DNA from: Apostichopus japonicus
Lineage: Eukaryota > Echinodermata > Holothuroidea > Aspidochirotida > Stichopodidae
Assembly (NCBI RefSeq): GCF_037975245.1
Contig: NC_092565.1
Coordinates: 5,715,999 to 5,779,998, forward strand
DNA length: 64,000 nucleotides
Direction: 5' to 3'
Part shown: piece after piece, positions 36,633 to 48,733 of the stretch
Layout: every line of letters starts with the position of its first letter
Position numbering within the stretch: position 1 is the first letter of the stretch
Made by a program: the position numbers and the translations under genes
Notes under the pieces: generated by a model
The model's database searches: none
What the model was told of the DNA's origin: nothing
The model's input: the letters and a program-made list of their open reading frames with translations, nothing else

Positions 36633-39231
36633 GTAGAGGTTACTTACAACAACGATGACATGGCGTGGGTGTTATCTGTGGTACAGGACTATGCGTATTG
36701 ACTAAAGCACCTAAAGAAGCCATTCCAATCCCACAAGCAATGATCAAGCCACATTATCTATAGTAAAGAAAGGAAACATATGCAAATGACTAAAAGGAAA
36801 GAAAAATCAGTATATATATAATCATTCCCCCATGCATTATGTTATTATGTTTGGTTTCCACTGGAACAAAATGTGTCAAGATTCTTTTACCCCCCCCCCC
36901 ACACCATTTTTGATTGAAAATTAATTCCGAGTTTAGAAAGGCTAGGGTAACAGTACCTTTTGTCCGAAAACTATAAATATTGGAAAAGAGAAGACCCTGT
37001 CACTCCCCTGCCTGGGATTAAGAATCGATCCAAAGTCTACTCTTCCAACCAACTAACCACTTCACAAAACAGAACCTCTTTTCTGAAAAGGAAAAAAAAA
37101 ACACTTCAGATCGACCTGGGTGATCTTGCCGTACAAATACAACGTCACGATTAATACCATGGCAATTTCTTTACAGCGTTTCTGACCGTCATCATTCACT
37201 CTTCGATAACCACTTATAGGTTTGTTATATCAATATTCACATTTGGTTACATAACACTAATTAACTATCATACAGGACATAAATTCAACTTTTTATCTCA
37301 ATTTAAACTTTTTACGAACTTTGTATCATTTTACAGCCTTGCAGTTATACCTCGCCTCACCTTCCAAATTTTTTTTGAGTCCATTCAAGAACTAAAATTA
37401 AAAAAAGTATGTATAAAAAGTGACGTTTGTGCTCCAATGTAATAAGATTACGAACGAGTGGCTTTCTCTCGATCATGAAGGCAGTTTGTATATGTCAAAG
37501 AGCTGTAGTTATCATGATTTCTATCACTGTGACCTGGCCTCGAAACAGAAACAAAAGACAAACTTTCTCTTCACAACATGCATGATATTAACAACAATGC
37601 AAACATTCAGATAGGTTAAAAAAAATACAAATGAGAATAACATTTCAGGGAAATACACAAACCGAACTGACACGTGGTCCGGTTACGGAAACCCGGGCAT
37701 GCAAGAAGGAAGGAAGGAGCCTTTATGTGCGCCATTCTCATTCATATCTACACAAAATACTAACCGAGGAAATTGATACGACTCCAATGCTTAAAATCTG
37801 TTCCGACAAATACATGATATTATATACTATACAAAAAAAGTTACATTATGCGACTGGAGTAAATAGACCGTGTACGCTCTGCAATCCTGTTAGCCTAAAA
37901 TTTAACAGAAAAGTAAGGGGGGAAAAAATAAAGAGAGGGAGAAAACTTCCCCTGGAACATAATGCTGATCCAGTCTGAGGTTAATTTCACTATTTTACAA
38001 TAACCCAATAAACTTATATAACGGAAGCCAACAAAAAAACACAAAAAAATCCGGACTTTTTATACCGTTGACCTCTGCCCTGACTACTTCCCGTCGCAAA
38101 CAATCCTTCAAAGACAATAATAGAGACAATGATTATTTCCAAAACAGTTTAATTTGTTTTCTGTTTTTTAATAGCTGGCCTACTCTTTCACATTCACATT
38201 TTTCAATCTCTGCTATGTCATTAAATCAATCAAGTTACAATAATTGATGAAAACAGTTTTTAGAAAATGTTAGTTTTTGATATCATTTGATTATACATTT
38301 CTGCAATACCACTGTAGTTTAAAACTGACCATGTTTGAAGACATCCAATGTAAAGCAAGTTAACATATCATATCAATAAATCAATCAATCAATCAAAGGA
38401 AGACAATAATCATATTAATCAGTTACATCAGTACAGTTGTGACAAGTCAAGTTAGATCGTCGAGTCTATCCAGTGACACCAATAACTGTACTATATATCT
38501 CTACCAGAAACACTCCATAATGTCATGCAAGTCTCTTGTCTTTTTGATGAATATGAGAAATTGTAAGGTAAACTTAGTCTTATAGCACTGAAAATTTAAC
38601 TCAATAGGCATGAGTAATATAAACATTAATATTATACACTACATTAGAGTTTGTAAATAATATAATTGAAAGAGATATTGAATTAAAAAAAAATGGTTCC
38701 ATGGAGAGAGAAGAAAAAATGGTTTATTGATATTAACTCTGTTCATTTCACAGTTACAGCTTCCCAAATTTTTCTTTGTATCATCATAATGCCCTTTGTT
38801 CAAACCTCAAGAAACCTCCTACTACTAGATTCTGTAATATTTCTAGTAGTTATGTAAGCAACAACATTAACATTAATCTTTCTGAAATTTATCTATTGTC
38901 CGATACTCTACTTTAGGATAAATAGCATACCACATGGAGAATGGACAGGGCTTAAAAATGGCATTTCATTTAACTGTAAAATAGAACTTCCAATAACTTT
39001 GTTATATGTTGCATGCCAGTTCAAACATCTCCAGCATAAGACACTTGTTGAACATAACAAACCAGCAGAGTCATACAGAATCAGAGTGTAAATCAATTCA
39101 CGTTGTTACATTGCAAGATAACTTAGCCACACTCTTATAGTTTACACTCTCTTCAAATCTTTTATGTAATATCTCTCAATCCTGCCCGAGAAAGCACTGG
39201 GTGTTAAGTAAACCTTATTAAAACAATACCC
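36633..39231. other. Spacer upstream of the SIL1 3' end, no gene seen
   Basis: No convincing exon. The 115-codon plus-strand frame near 37631-37978 has no domain and no splice context. The right part should hold the SIL1 3' untranslated region; a minus-strand AATAAA-type signal (TTTATT) is near 38722. Confidence 0.4.
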
Positions 39232-42200
39232 TCATGATGAAATGTGACTCAAGATATTATCGACTAACAATGAGAGTTCGTACATATATGATTCGTCCAC
39301 GTCTCCACTCTCTTCCTGAACTAAATGATCTAGATTTGCTTTCAGCGTGGAGAGTCTTTCGACGACTGTCAGATCTCGACTGAAACGTTGACAGGGCTCT
39401 AAGAGAAACTCCATAGCGTGTAGCACCTTCTCTTGCACGTCACCGTCTGGGACGTCGAGTAAAGTAGGAACCAGATGGCACCAGTCCTGATCCAGCATTC
39501 TGGACAGGAGGTCAACTCTATGAGAAGAGAAGGCGTTAAGATTTAAATGACTTTTTCACAAAATAACCGTGTACAGAGATATACATTTTCTTATCTACTA
39601 TAAAGAGGTGTAATAGTGATAGAATGTGTTTAGTCCTTTCTAGCAAGATCTTATCTAGAGATTGAATCTGAAGTAAGATCCTGTTAGGCTCAAACTTTCG
39701 GGATTTGTAACTTCTATAGATCTGTCATAAAATCTATTAAATATAAGTATTCCTATCTGATTTCTGATTTTTTTTTGTGTGTGCGTCTTTTCTTCATACT
39801 GTATTAATTCATGTTTTGAACAAACAAAATATACAAAAGAAGAGAGCTACAGATGAAAAGGGAGAAAAACAAATCAAGCTTGCAGTTAGTTAGAAAGGCT
39901 TACATGTTTCAACTGAGGTAACTGAGGGAAGCTATATTTTTAACCCTTCATATTATTTTGACGAAAATCAGTCGGGTCTTTATTGATCGTATAGGGCTCC
40001 TGGATGGCAAAACCAGTCAGGACTCAAACCAGAAAGGCCTTAATGCCCTCTAAGCACAAGTTTATAATTACAAAATTATGTTTTCAGATTATGGCTACTA
40101 AATTAATACAGCTTTTTGACAACAAGGCCAGTATTTTAAACTTGACCATAAATGATTTTTATCAGTGGTATAACTTGAAATTAGATAGAGGGAATTGGAG
40201 GGCGAGGGGTCGGGTGAGTCAGGCCACTTTTACGTACTGATGGTTTACATTATGTGCCAATTAGAGTGGCCACTCTCTGATTTTGGCTGGGGAGATTGTG
40301 ATATTAATCTCACCTTCCATATTGCTGTTTTCTCATCTGATGAACAGTGTCTTCTTCATCGTCATACTCAATAGTGTTAGACTGAAGGCAAAGAATAAAA
40401 CAAAAGCTGTCACTGTCATACTCATTAAGTCATTATGATGCACCATCGGAAGAGATGAATGTAAAGTGTATAATTAACTTGCCTCATTATTTACCATTAA
40501 ATTGTTTCTTTCTAATAGACAATGTATTACTTCGACTGCTCAATGTGAAACATACTTCGACTATAAGTATAAGTATTAATAAATGAGATATTATGTCAAC
40601 CGCTACAAGAATTAAGTGGCATACAAACCTTTTCGACTAGAAGGTCATGGAGTAAGGTCACGGCTTTGACTTTAAGAGTTACTCCACTTGAATCCGTCTC
40701 TCTAAATAGACCAGAGAAGGTGCTCAGTCCACCCAGGTCTAAAAACTTCAGCTGGGCTTACGGAAACATTCGTAGCAGGCTGGATATCGCGTACATGGCC
40801 TTTTTTCGTAGAGGGGCTGACGTAGATGTGCTTAACAGCTGTAGTAAAGACTGTAGTGCCCCTCCGTCGATAGCTTTAACCTGGACATGTGGATTGCTTT
40901 GAGAGACAAAATTAAATGTTAGATAGAATTAGAAATGAAAAAAAAAAAAAACAGGGTTATGTACTTGTAGGACCATTATAAGTTATGTACATTTTAACTT
41001 GACATTTTAACAAGAGGCACGAAAGTGTTCTTGTAAGCTGAATTTTGTGCTGGATCTCAACATCCTGTAATTCTTTATGTCCGAAAATAGATTTTGACGA
41101 CATACCTCTAATTTACTGAAGAAATCTCTCTTTCATCCACTACAGAGATTTTGTGTCCTACAAATTTAATATTTCAGTATATAGATATTGCTTGATTTAC
41201 TTTGCAAACCTTTTAGGTTGATGGCTTATCTTTTTAAGTTATTTTGTTTAAATGAAAGAAATCCTTAGATAACTGAAAGGTTTCATAAAATATTGCTGAA
41301 GGAAAACAATACTTAACTGGAATTTTTTTTTTTTAATTTTTTTTAACTTTTTTGTGTAAATTGGCTAGGTATATTTTTAAGAGAAATTTTTTTAAGCTAA
41401 AATTTCAATTGGCCACAGGACAAACACTTATGTCAAAATTGGCTTAATTTTCTTACAACTTGGGAAGTCACAAACCTTTGAACTGCAGAACCCAAGACAA
41501 ATGCAGCCTCTAACTTGATTTCATCTTGTGTACTATTCAGGGCATCAATGAGCAGCTGTAAGCCTCCTGTCGTTGCTAAGTCCTTAGCATTATCAATCTT
41601 TCCAAAGGAACGAAATGGAAGATAAAAAAGAGAAGAACATTTTAAAAGAGAGAAAATATAGAAAACAGGAACTACAATAAGACTTCACGTTTGTCCCATT
41701 GTATTGCTGACTCACCATGATTTATATGTAAAATAAAACTGTTAGCAAACTGCTTATCCACTAGAGACCCTGTGTAAGAGAATGTGTAAAAGTAAGTTGG
41801 CCTGACGTTTCGATCCTAGCAGGATCTTCTTCAGAGGCTAAATGACAACATAATTCATCTACTGGTAGTTAGAGAAAAATATTATATGATATTAAAATAT
41901 CAAAATAAAATAAAACTGCTGGCAAACTGCTTATCCACTAGAGAGCCTGTGTAAGAGAATGAGTAAAAGTAAGTTGGCCTGACATTTCGATCCTAGCAGG
42001 ATCTCTTCAGAGGCTAAATGACAAGCAACAGTAAATGACAAGTAACAGTTTGTCCCTTCTGTTACTGTTACTTGTCATTTAGCCTCTAAAGAAGATCCTG
42101 CTAGGATCGAAACGCCAGGCCAACTTACTTTTACACATGATTTATATGGTGAGAAATGTGGATGGGGGAGATGGCACCTCCCCCCCCCCCCACAGTTATA

Positions 42201-45200
42201 TATGCAACCCATTGTATCTAGTTGACATGATCTGGAAAGTATCATAGACTTGAGACTGACTGTTAGTAACATGAAAAAACCTGTTCTGATGGCAGAAAAT
42301 AGGGGAACAAATTTACATCCATCATAAACACAAAGTTTACAGAGAATTGCAAAGAGGAAGATAGAAGAAAATCCTACTCTTTTAGCAGTCTTCTTACATC
42401 CTCTCAAATCTCTGCAAGGGGGCTGTCAAGGTCACCCACCAATATGTTAGAGTTAAAGCATGATATGGAGGGGGGGGGGGTCACAGACTCACAGACAGAA
42501 TTATCGTTGTATATCCTGCTTAAAAACTTCTGTAATCAGTCGCCATAACCACCAATGACACACAAGTAGACAAGAGACTTTTATAGTTTAGTCCAGTATA
42601 AAGTACTCAGTGAGAACTGCACCTGCAACATTGCAGCAGTGTTGCACGAGCAAGAGAGGGTGCATGGAATTTATATTAATTCTCCTTAAAGCCTGCTGCA
42701 GGATTTAAGTACTTGTCGTTGCTATGCAATCTACTTAATCAAGTAGATTCTTTCATCATCGACCCAAATACCTACCTGATGTACGTAATACTCCAAGTCA
42801 CGTAACGCCAAAGTCTTATCTTCCAACGTGGATTCCGTACTGTTGTACGTTTGTATCAGCTTGGTCATGACCTCCAGGTCAGTCTCAACATGTAAATTCA
42901 TAGCCTCATAGTCTTTCTTCAAATCTTCAATGGATCGGAAACTTTCTCGCAATTTTTTCTTAGCCTGATGATCAGAAAATGAAAAAAGCAGCCCTTTTAA
43001 TCACAATCCGCAAATTTCCACCAGAACACCCACTTGGGGTGTTAATTATCGTAATAGTCTGCTTCATAGCAGGCTATTGCCAGTTAGTTTCTTAAAAAGA
43101 GAAACAACAACAACAAATATTCTGCATCAAAATGGACAAATGGACTGAATTTTGTTTCTAACATGATATGCTTAATGCATTTGCCACCAGAATCTCTATT
43201 TTTCCATTTGATATTAATAGTGTTTTCATTCCATTCCCATGCTACAATTACTTTTAAGCCATAAAGGGGCAGGTCCAAGCTATTGTATCCCTAGAAGCCA
43301 AATTTCAAACTTTACTGAAACACCCTAAATGTGGTGTCATGTTAAAGCTGAATTATTGAAGTTTCAGATTTTCATAATTTTTTTGAATTTTTTTACCTAT
43401 TCAAACAATTACAGCCAGCTAATTTGCATAAATTCAAATTGCAGTGTGACGTACGGGACATTTGGAATCCTATTTCACTGCCAGCAATATGAACTTATTG
43501 AATATAAGTTATGTGGGACATAATGCACCCTTCCTTCCAATAATTTTGACATATTATGTTTGGGGGTTCATCAATTAAATATGCTAATTAGCTAGTGTCC
43601 AAATACTGATGTCCCGTACGTCACAATTTTCAGCACTTTTTTCAAGTTTTGATATGGAGGAACAATTTTTTTTTTGTGATATTCTATAAAGTTCTAATTA
43701 AGAACATTGCTCAACAATATCCATCCCAAAAAAATTGAAATAATATTCACTGCAAATCTAATTATCAAATTTAAAAATGTGACGTACGGGACAAAATGTG
43801 ACGTACGGGACATAGTGTGGTGGAAACCCTGTATAATAAACATGCATGGGCTCCAATGGAGACCACTACTGGAAACCTTCCAATGCTTACAAGTTTATTT
43901 TGTTGAAAGCTGGTAGTTGCAACTTATAATCTCTGCATGCCTGAAGAGCACATCATGGCACCATATAAACTATTGACTGATGACCACCAACAGCCCGGGT
44001 GTTGTTTGACTATTGGGAAGTCAATTGTGCGTGTGGGGGATACAGAATCATCTACGATGCTATTCAACATTGACATTGAATGAGGACGACTTCAAGAATG
44101 TTGAGTTTGCATTTCAAAATTTCGTAGGCCTATTGTGAAGTGTGACTATGATAATGTGCAACTATGTTCTTGTTTCCTGAACTTAGATAGTTGACATTGA
44201 GATTTTTAGTTACAAGTGTAGAGTTTCGCTCGCCCAATTTTTGCATAGGACAATCACTCATGAGTTTGTTCAATAACCAGTATTAGGTCTATAGAGTTTT
44301 CTTTGTTGAACTATGTAGTTTCATAGATGGACATTACGTGGCATTACTGTGGACATTTTGGTATGTTTTGAATGGGATGGATCATATTTCAACTTCAGGG
44401 TCATTAGTGGGGAGTATGATACAGTGTTGTACAGTATACATACCAAAACAGTTTTGCACCAAAACTTTGCATCTTGAATCATTTGTGGTCTAACCAAGCA
44501 AGAATTGATGTTCTGATTATTTGGTCTGGTAACCAGTATTAGGTCTATAGAGTTTTCTTTGTTGTACTAGTTTCATAGATGGACATTACGTGGCATTACT
44601 GTGGACATTTTGGTATATTTTGAATGGGATGGATCATATTTCAACTTCAGGGTCAATAGTGGGGAGTATGATACAGTGTTGTACAGTATACATACCAAAA
44701 CAGTTTTGCACCAAAACTTTGCATCTTGAATCATTTGTGGATAACAAAGCAAGAATTGATGTTCTGACTATTTGGTCTGGTAACCAGTATTAGGTCTATA
44801 GAGTTTTCTTTGTTGTACTAGTTTCATAGATGGACATTACGTGGCATTACTGTGGACAGTTTGGTATATTTGAATGGGATGGATCATATTTCAACTTCAG
44901 GGTCAATAGTGGGGAGTATGATACAGTGTTATACAGTATACATACCAACACAGTTTTGCACCAAAACTTTGCATCTTGAATCATTTGTGGTCTAAAAAAG
45001 CTAGAATTGATGTTATGAGTATTTGATGTATGTGTAGAGTAGATTAATACTTTACGCATTCCATGTTTTATGTGGAATGATCTCACAAGTACAGTCACTG
45101 CTCTTTTCCATATCCCAGAAAGAAGGAAATATGGCATGAAATTACCAATGACATTGTTCTGGCATATCCAAATTAATGTTTTTATGTAGAAATCAGCTTG

Positions 45201-47544
45201 TTATGGTATATTCAGGAATAAAAATATGAGTTTATATAGTCAATTTGTATATGGACAAATTGTCCCGTACTTCACATGTCCCGTACGTCACAGGACAATT
45301 TTCATTTGTGTAACCACTCTACTGGAATGGCTTCATATTTTTTTCTAATATGTTACAGCTTAGCCCTTGGAAGGTTAGGCTATTCACTAGTTATAACAGC
45401 TTGATCACTGCCCTCCTAATTTCAGAGCGGTTTCAGCTTTGCTCTTTAGTAAAAAAAACACAAAATTCTCTGGTCCCGTACGTCACACTGTACATTAATT
45501 AAGATGGGACCTAATTAAAGCAAGTGTAGGAAATTTTCATGAGTTTGTAATAAAGTAGCAGCAATAACAAATATGAAAACCTGAAAAAGTTTCTGGAAAA
45601 TAGATTTTATATAACTTTTAGACAAATTTATGTCTCTGAAATGTCCCGTACGTCACAGTGCAAATAGCTTGGACCTGCCCTCAGATGGTGCAATCAATCA
45701 ATTACCATTCTAATTATTTAAATTACAATATGACAATATCCACAGAGATTCTCACTTAAATGCAGAAATCAGCTAGGCCTGCTATGAAGTCCTTGCAGGC
45801 TACAGTAAACTGCTGGTAATTCATTTGGAAAACAAACAACTTTTTAAGGAAGCAGGTATCTTGTGTTACAAACACTCAAAAAGATAATTAACTGCTTTAA
45901 ACTGCCAATAGTTTAAGTGTGTTCACGTCTTCTAAATTGAGGAGAAATTTTACACGAGCAGCATAAAACTGTGGCATTAGACTTACTGCCTCATCCTCGA
46001 CATCGTCTTTATTTGCTCTGAAGTGTTTCATAGCCTTCTTCAATTCCTCGTGAGTAAAATATTTTTCCTTTGCATGGACGATTCCTTCCTTGTCTCCTTC
46101 TTTCCAATATTTGAAAGTGTCTGATACTTCCTGATCAAGTCCTTCTTCACAATCAGCCTGCTTAACCTCCTCACTCTGATCCAGTTTTTCATCTTGTGAT
46201 TGTTCCTCCTGAGTGGTCTCATCTTCATCCAGTAGCTTAGCTTCTCTAACGCCAGTCGTTAAATCCATTCTTACGTGGAGTCCTGCTGGAATAGCTTGTC
46301 CTGTAGAGTTTGAAATAAAGAACACAAGTCTAGCCATTGTATATAATGTTTTGTTAAATCTAAATAAGTAAGCCATGTCATTCATTCAGTTTATCTCCAC
46401 ATGCTTGTTATGAAATCTGAATTAAACAAAAAAAATGTCTGTAACAGTAATGTTAGGAACTTGACCATATCCTGAAATATCTTAATATTGTGTAGGCCTA
46501 TATCCTTTGCAATAGTTGCTTTATATACACACATTAATGTTGTGAATAAGTCTGTTTTTTTTTTTGTAAACAGATAAGATGTAAAGTCACCCATTCTAGT
46601 GCCAGAGCATTCTCAGCTGGGTGGATGGCAGGGGAAAGGAGGGAGATGGGGGTAAGAGGAAAGGAGGAAGAGAGGACCTGTAGGGGAGTCAGGTTATTTC
46701 ATAGTAATGCCCCCATATCAGACACTGCAACTGGGTGTAAGAAATAGGATAAGCCTACATCATCTCATCTCAAATTATTTCAACTAAAATCTTAAACAGT
46801 ACATTAACCCAACCATCATTTTTAAGCATATATAACACAGATCTTTATGAAGAACAGCTATCCAACAGTGGAGAAACAGTCTTGTTCCATTTGGGAGATA
46901 TCCTAGACATTTAAAAGTTGTGTCTGGGAGCTCCTTTTTTTTTCTTATTATTTTCCTTATTATGTTTTTCTTCATATTTTCAAGGCAAGTAGAATGGTTG
47001 ACACCGACAGGAATGCCGTCATTACATAATGTAAAGAGCTTCAATACAGTAGCTAAGATTCAACATTTGCAATGCTGATTTCAATACAGAAAATAAACAT
47101 TGTAATATAAAGAAAAATGTAAAAAGGTGGAGCACATGTTATTTAATGATTTTTCATATCTAGATTTGAGTCTTGAACAGTCTTGCATTGTCAAGCAACA
47201 TGAAATTGATCTCCCAAATGGATATAAGATTTTCTTTAGCTGTTTAGGGAAGTTTTTAATGACAGTTTTCTCTATCACATAGATCAATAATGATGGTTAG
47301 GTTTGTGTCTCCTTTAAACTACTTTACCTCGTTTGACAACTTGCCACTCATTAGTTGGCTGGAAGATGTCAGTGATCACCTCATAATCCTCCTCCACCTC
47401 TGTCGATATTTCACCATCTTCTTCACTAGAGTCAACAACAATTATATCCGTTGATTCTTTGCCATGGACATTTATGTAGCAAGATATCAGGAACAGGATG
47501 AGGGTAGCAGAGTGAAACAGCGTTAGTTTCTTCTTCAAATCCAT
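39232..47544 (-). CDS. SIL1: SIL1: ER nucleotide-exchange factor for BiP, with one in-frame stop
   Basis: SIL1 releases ADP from the ER Hsp70 BiP (HSPA5). Seven coding exons on the minus strand: 47328-47544, 45987-46300, 42776-42964, 41476-41597, 40629-40896, 40314-40381 and 39232-39517. Phases join to 487 codons plus TGA, near the 461 aa of human SIL1. Residues 1-28 are a signal peptide (Lys-rich start, then LILFLISCYINVHG). The conserved block FQPTNEWQVV is followed by GQAIPAGLHVRMDL, then an acidic insert, then armadillo-like repeats (RSIEDLKKDYEAMNLHVETD, DLEYYVHQIDNAKDLATTGG, NPHVQVKAIDGGALQSL). All borders are GT-AG. Codon 327, in exon 5, is TAA where relatives have Tyr or a similar residue; everything else is intact. 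No KDEL-type end is seen (ends NILSHISS). An acceptor 11 nt upstream of the ATG implies a 5' non-coding exon. Confidence 0.92.
40758..40760 (-). other. SIL1: In-frame TAA in SIL1 exon 5
   Basis: On the minus strand exon 5 reads CGA ATG TTT CCG TAA GCC CAG CTG, with the surrounding residues LLRMFP and AQLKFLDLGGL matching the family. Only one base separates TAA from a Tyr codon. The frame after the stop continues unbroken through three exons, so the gene was functional very recently or still is in other alleles. A base-call error, a null allele and stop read-through are all possible. Confidence 0.85.
41716..42148. mobile_element. Penelope-like insertion with 13-bp target duplication
   Basis: CATGATTTATATG is duplicated at 41716-41728 and 42136-42148 in SIL1 intron 3. 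Between lie three copies of a unit containing ACTTACTTTTACNCATTCTC and GATCCTGCTAGGATC: two on the minus strand (41799-41838, 41976-42014) and one inverted on the plus strand (42082-42121). Penelope-like elements carry terminal repeats with hammerhead motifs and often occur as tandem or inverted fragments. No reverse transcriptase or endonuclease remains. Confidence 0.7.
41976..42014 (-). ncRNA. Hammerhead-ribozyme-like motif
   Basis: Minus strand: a GCCT stem-I arm, core CTGAAGA, stem II GATCC-TGCTA-GGATC, core GAAA, then TGTC and the closing AGGC arm. Order and core bases match a type I hammerhead with a very short stem III, as described for Penelope-like elements. The copy at 41799-41838 has one extra A after the core. 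The copy at 42082-42121 has a changed core base (CTAAAGA) and GCC at the cleavage triplet. Confidence 0.6.
43267..45680. mobile_element. 2.4-kb TIR transposon with subterminal 15-bp repeats, SIL1 intron 2
   Basis: Perfect 18-bp inverted ends, GGGCAGGTCCAAGCTATT (43267-43284) and its complement (45663-45680). Inside, the 15-mer TGTCCCGTACGTCAC or its complement occurs eight times. Left side: 43446 (minus), 43610 (plus), 43779 (minus) and 43798 (minus). Right side, all plus: 45261 and 45472 (one mismatch each), 45277 and 45642. This mirror arrangement near both ends looks like transposase-binding subterminal repeats. No transposase frame is seen and flanking bases show no clear target duplication. 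The superfamily is unknown to me. Confidence 0.82.
44275..45020. repeat. ~253-bp tandem triplication inside the TIR element
   Basis: AACCAGTATTAGGTCTATAG starts units at 44275, 44531 and 44782 (spacing 256 and 251). Units include a GGACATTACGTGGCATTACT block and a TTTTGCACCAAAACTTTGC block and are over 90 percent alike by eye. It occupies the centre of the 43267-45680 element. Confidence 0.9.
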
Positions 47545-48127
47545 GACCTTTGTTTCTGGAAAGATTTAAAAAGGTTTAAAATATTTTACTGTTTGGAGTC
47601 TTATAATAATTATATGTTGAACAACTATTAAAAGAAATGTTCCGAAATTATTTGTCGCAATAGTAGATTTCGTTGCAAAGTTAGAAAGCTCATCTTCTTA
47701 GCCAGCTACACTGGCTGTTTTGTCCACCTTAAAAAAATCACTTGGCAACATAACCAATGATGTATTCCGACACTTTTCATAAAAAATTTACAGTATCATT
47801 CTTCAAACAATTCTATTACATCTGTCAAGTCATTTATCATGAAATTTGCTATTGATTTGATTGATTGTGAGGCCAATGTTTTGAAAGGGGTAGTTTTAAG
47901 TTAACAAGATGAGTGGTATTCTGCAGTTACTCTTCTTATTCCTATACAATGTGTATAAGTTGTATTAAAAAAGGATATTAATTCTAACTTAAAGGCATTG
48001 AAGACTCGCTCCAAACCGCATGCGGCCATCTGAAAAAGTTAACTTTCCGTTGCTTGCAAGTGACGTTTTGTTCGTGTCGCTACAAAATGCAGACAGTACA
48101 GTAATGAAAATTATGAAACGTGATACC

Positions 48128-48650
48128 TTGTTACAGACCTGTCAACCTGTTTGACCCCAAAATAGGGAGAATAACATTTTTCAGGGCCATAAAATAGGGA
48201 GATCAAGGGGAAAATAGGGGGGTTGGTAATTTTCAACTGAAATGATATAAATACTCCTAAATAAGTATAGTAAATGCAATACAGTGAGAGAATCATCCAA
48301 TCAGTGTTTCTGGTTTAGTTTACAGCAGCTCGCTTCGCTTTCTACAGGGTTTCTTTAGTAGGCTTTCATTTGAAACAGGGAACAGTGGACTCTCGGTACT
48401 GTGACTTCATGGCTAGTATGCTAGATAGAGTCCCATCAAGCATGAGACTTGACCAACTGTCTGTCTTGTTCTTGCGAACTACACTGAATAGCCTTTCCTG
48501 TTCAGCGTAGGACTAATTGTTGGGTATTTTCAGAAATGTTGCAATGATGAAACATTAAAAAACCGGGAGAATAGAATATGAAACCGGGAGATTCAGGTAA
48601 AAACCAGGAGTCTCCCGGTAAAATCGGGAGAGTTGACGGGTCTGTTGTTA
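48128..48650 (-). mobile_element. Internally deleted hAT element with transposase C-terminal remnant
   Basis: Ends CAGACCTGTCAAC and GTTGACGGGTCTG are inverted with one mismatch, flanked by TTGTTA on both sides (48128-48133, 48645-48650). On the minus strand, 48512-48366 encodes a 48-residue frame including RLFSVVRKNKTDSW and SSLMLDGTLSSILA before a stop. This matches the hAT C-terminal dimerisation region (ERxFS...NK...SS). The rest of the transposase is gone. The six-base flank match is short of the usual eight. Confidence 0.75.
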
Positions 48651-48733
48651 TCTTTAGCTGGACCTGAGATGTCCATCGCTGTATTGTTTGTACACTGTGC
48701 TGTGGGTATTGACCGCAGCTGTATGGACTGACA

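Noticed and set aside
37631-37978. 115-codon plus-strand open frame starting with ATG
   Set aside because: Biased, basic composition with no recognisable domain or splice sites, in repeat-rich spacer. A small gene cannot be excluded but is not supported.
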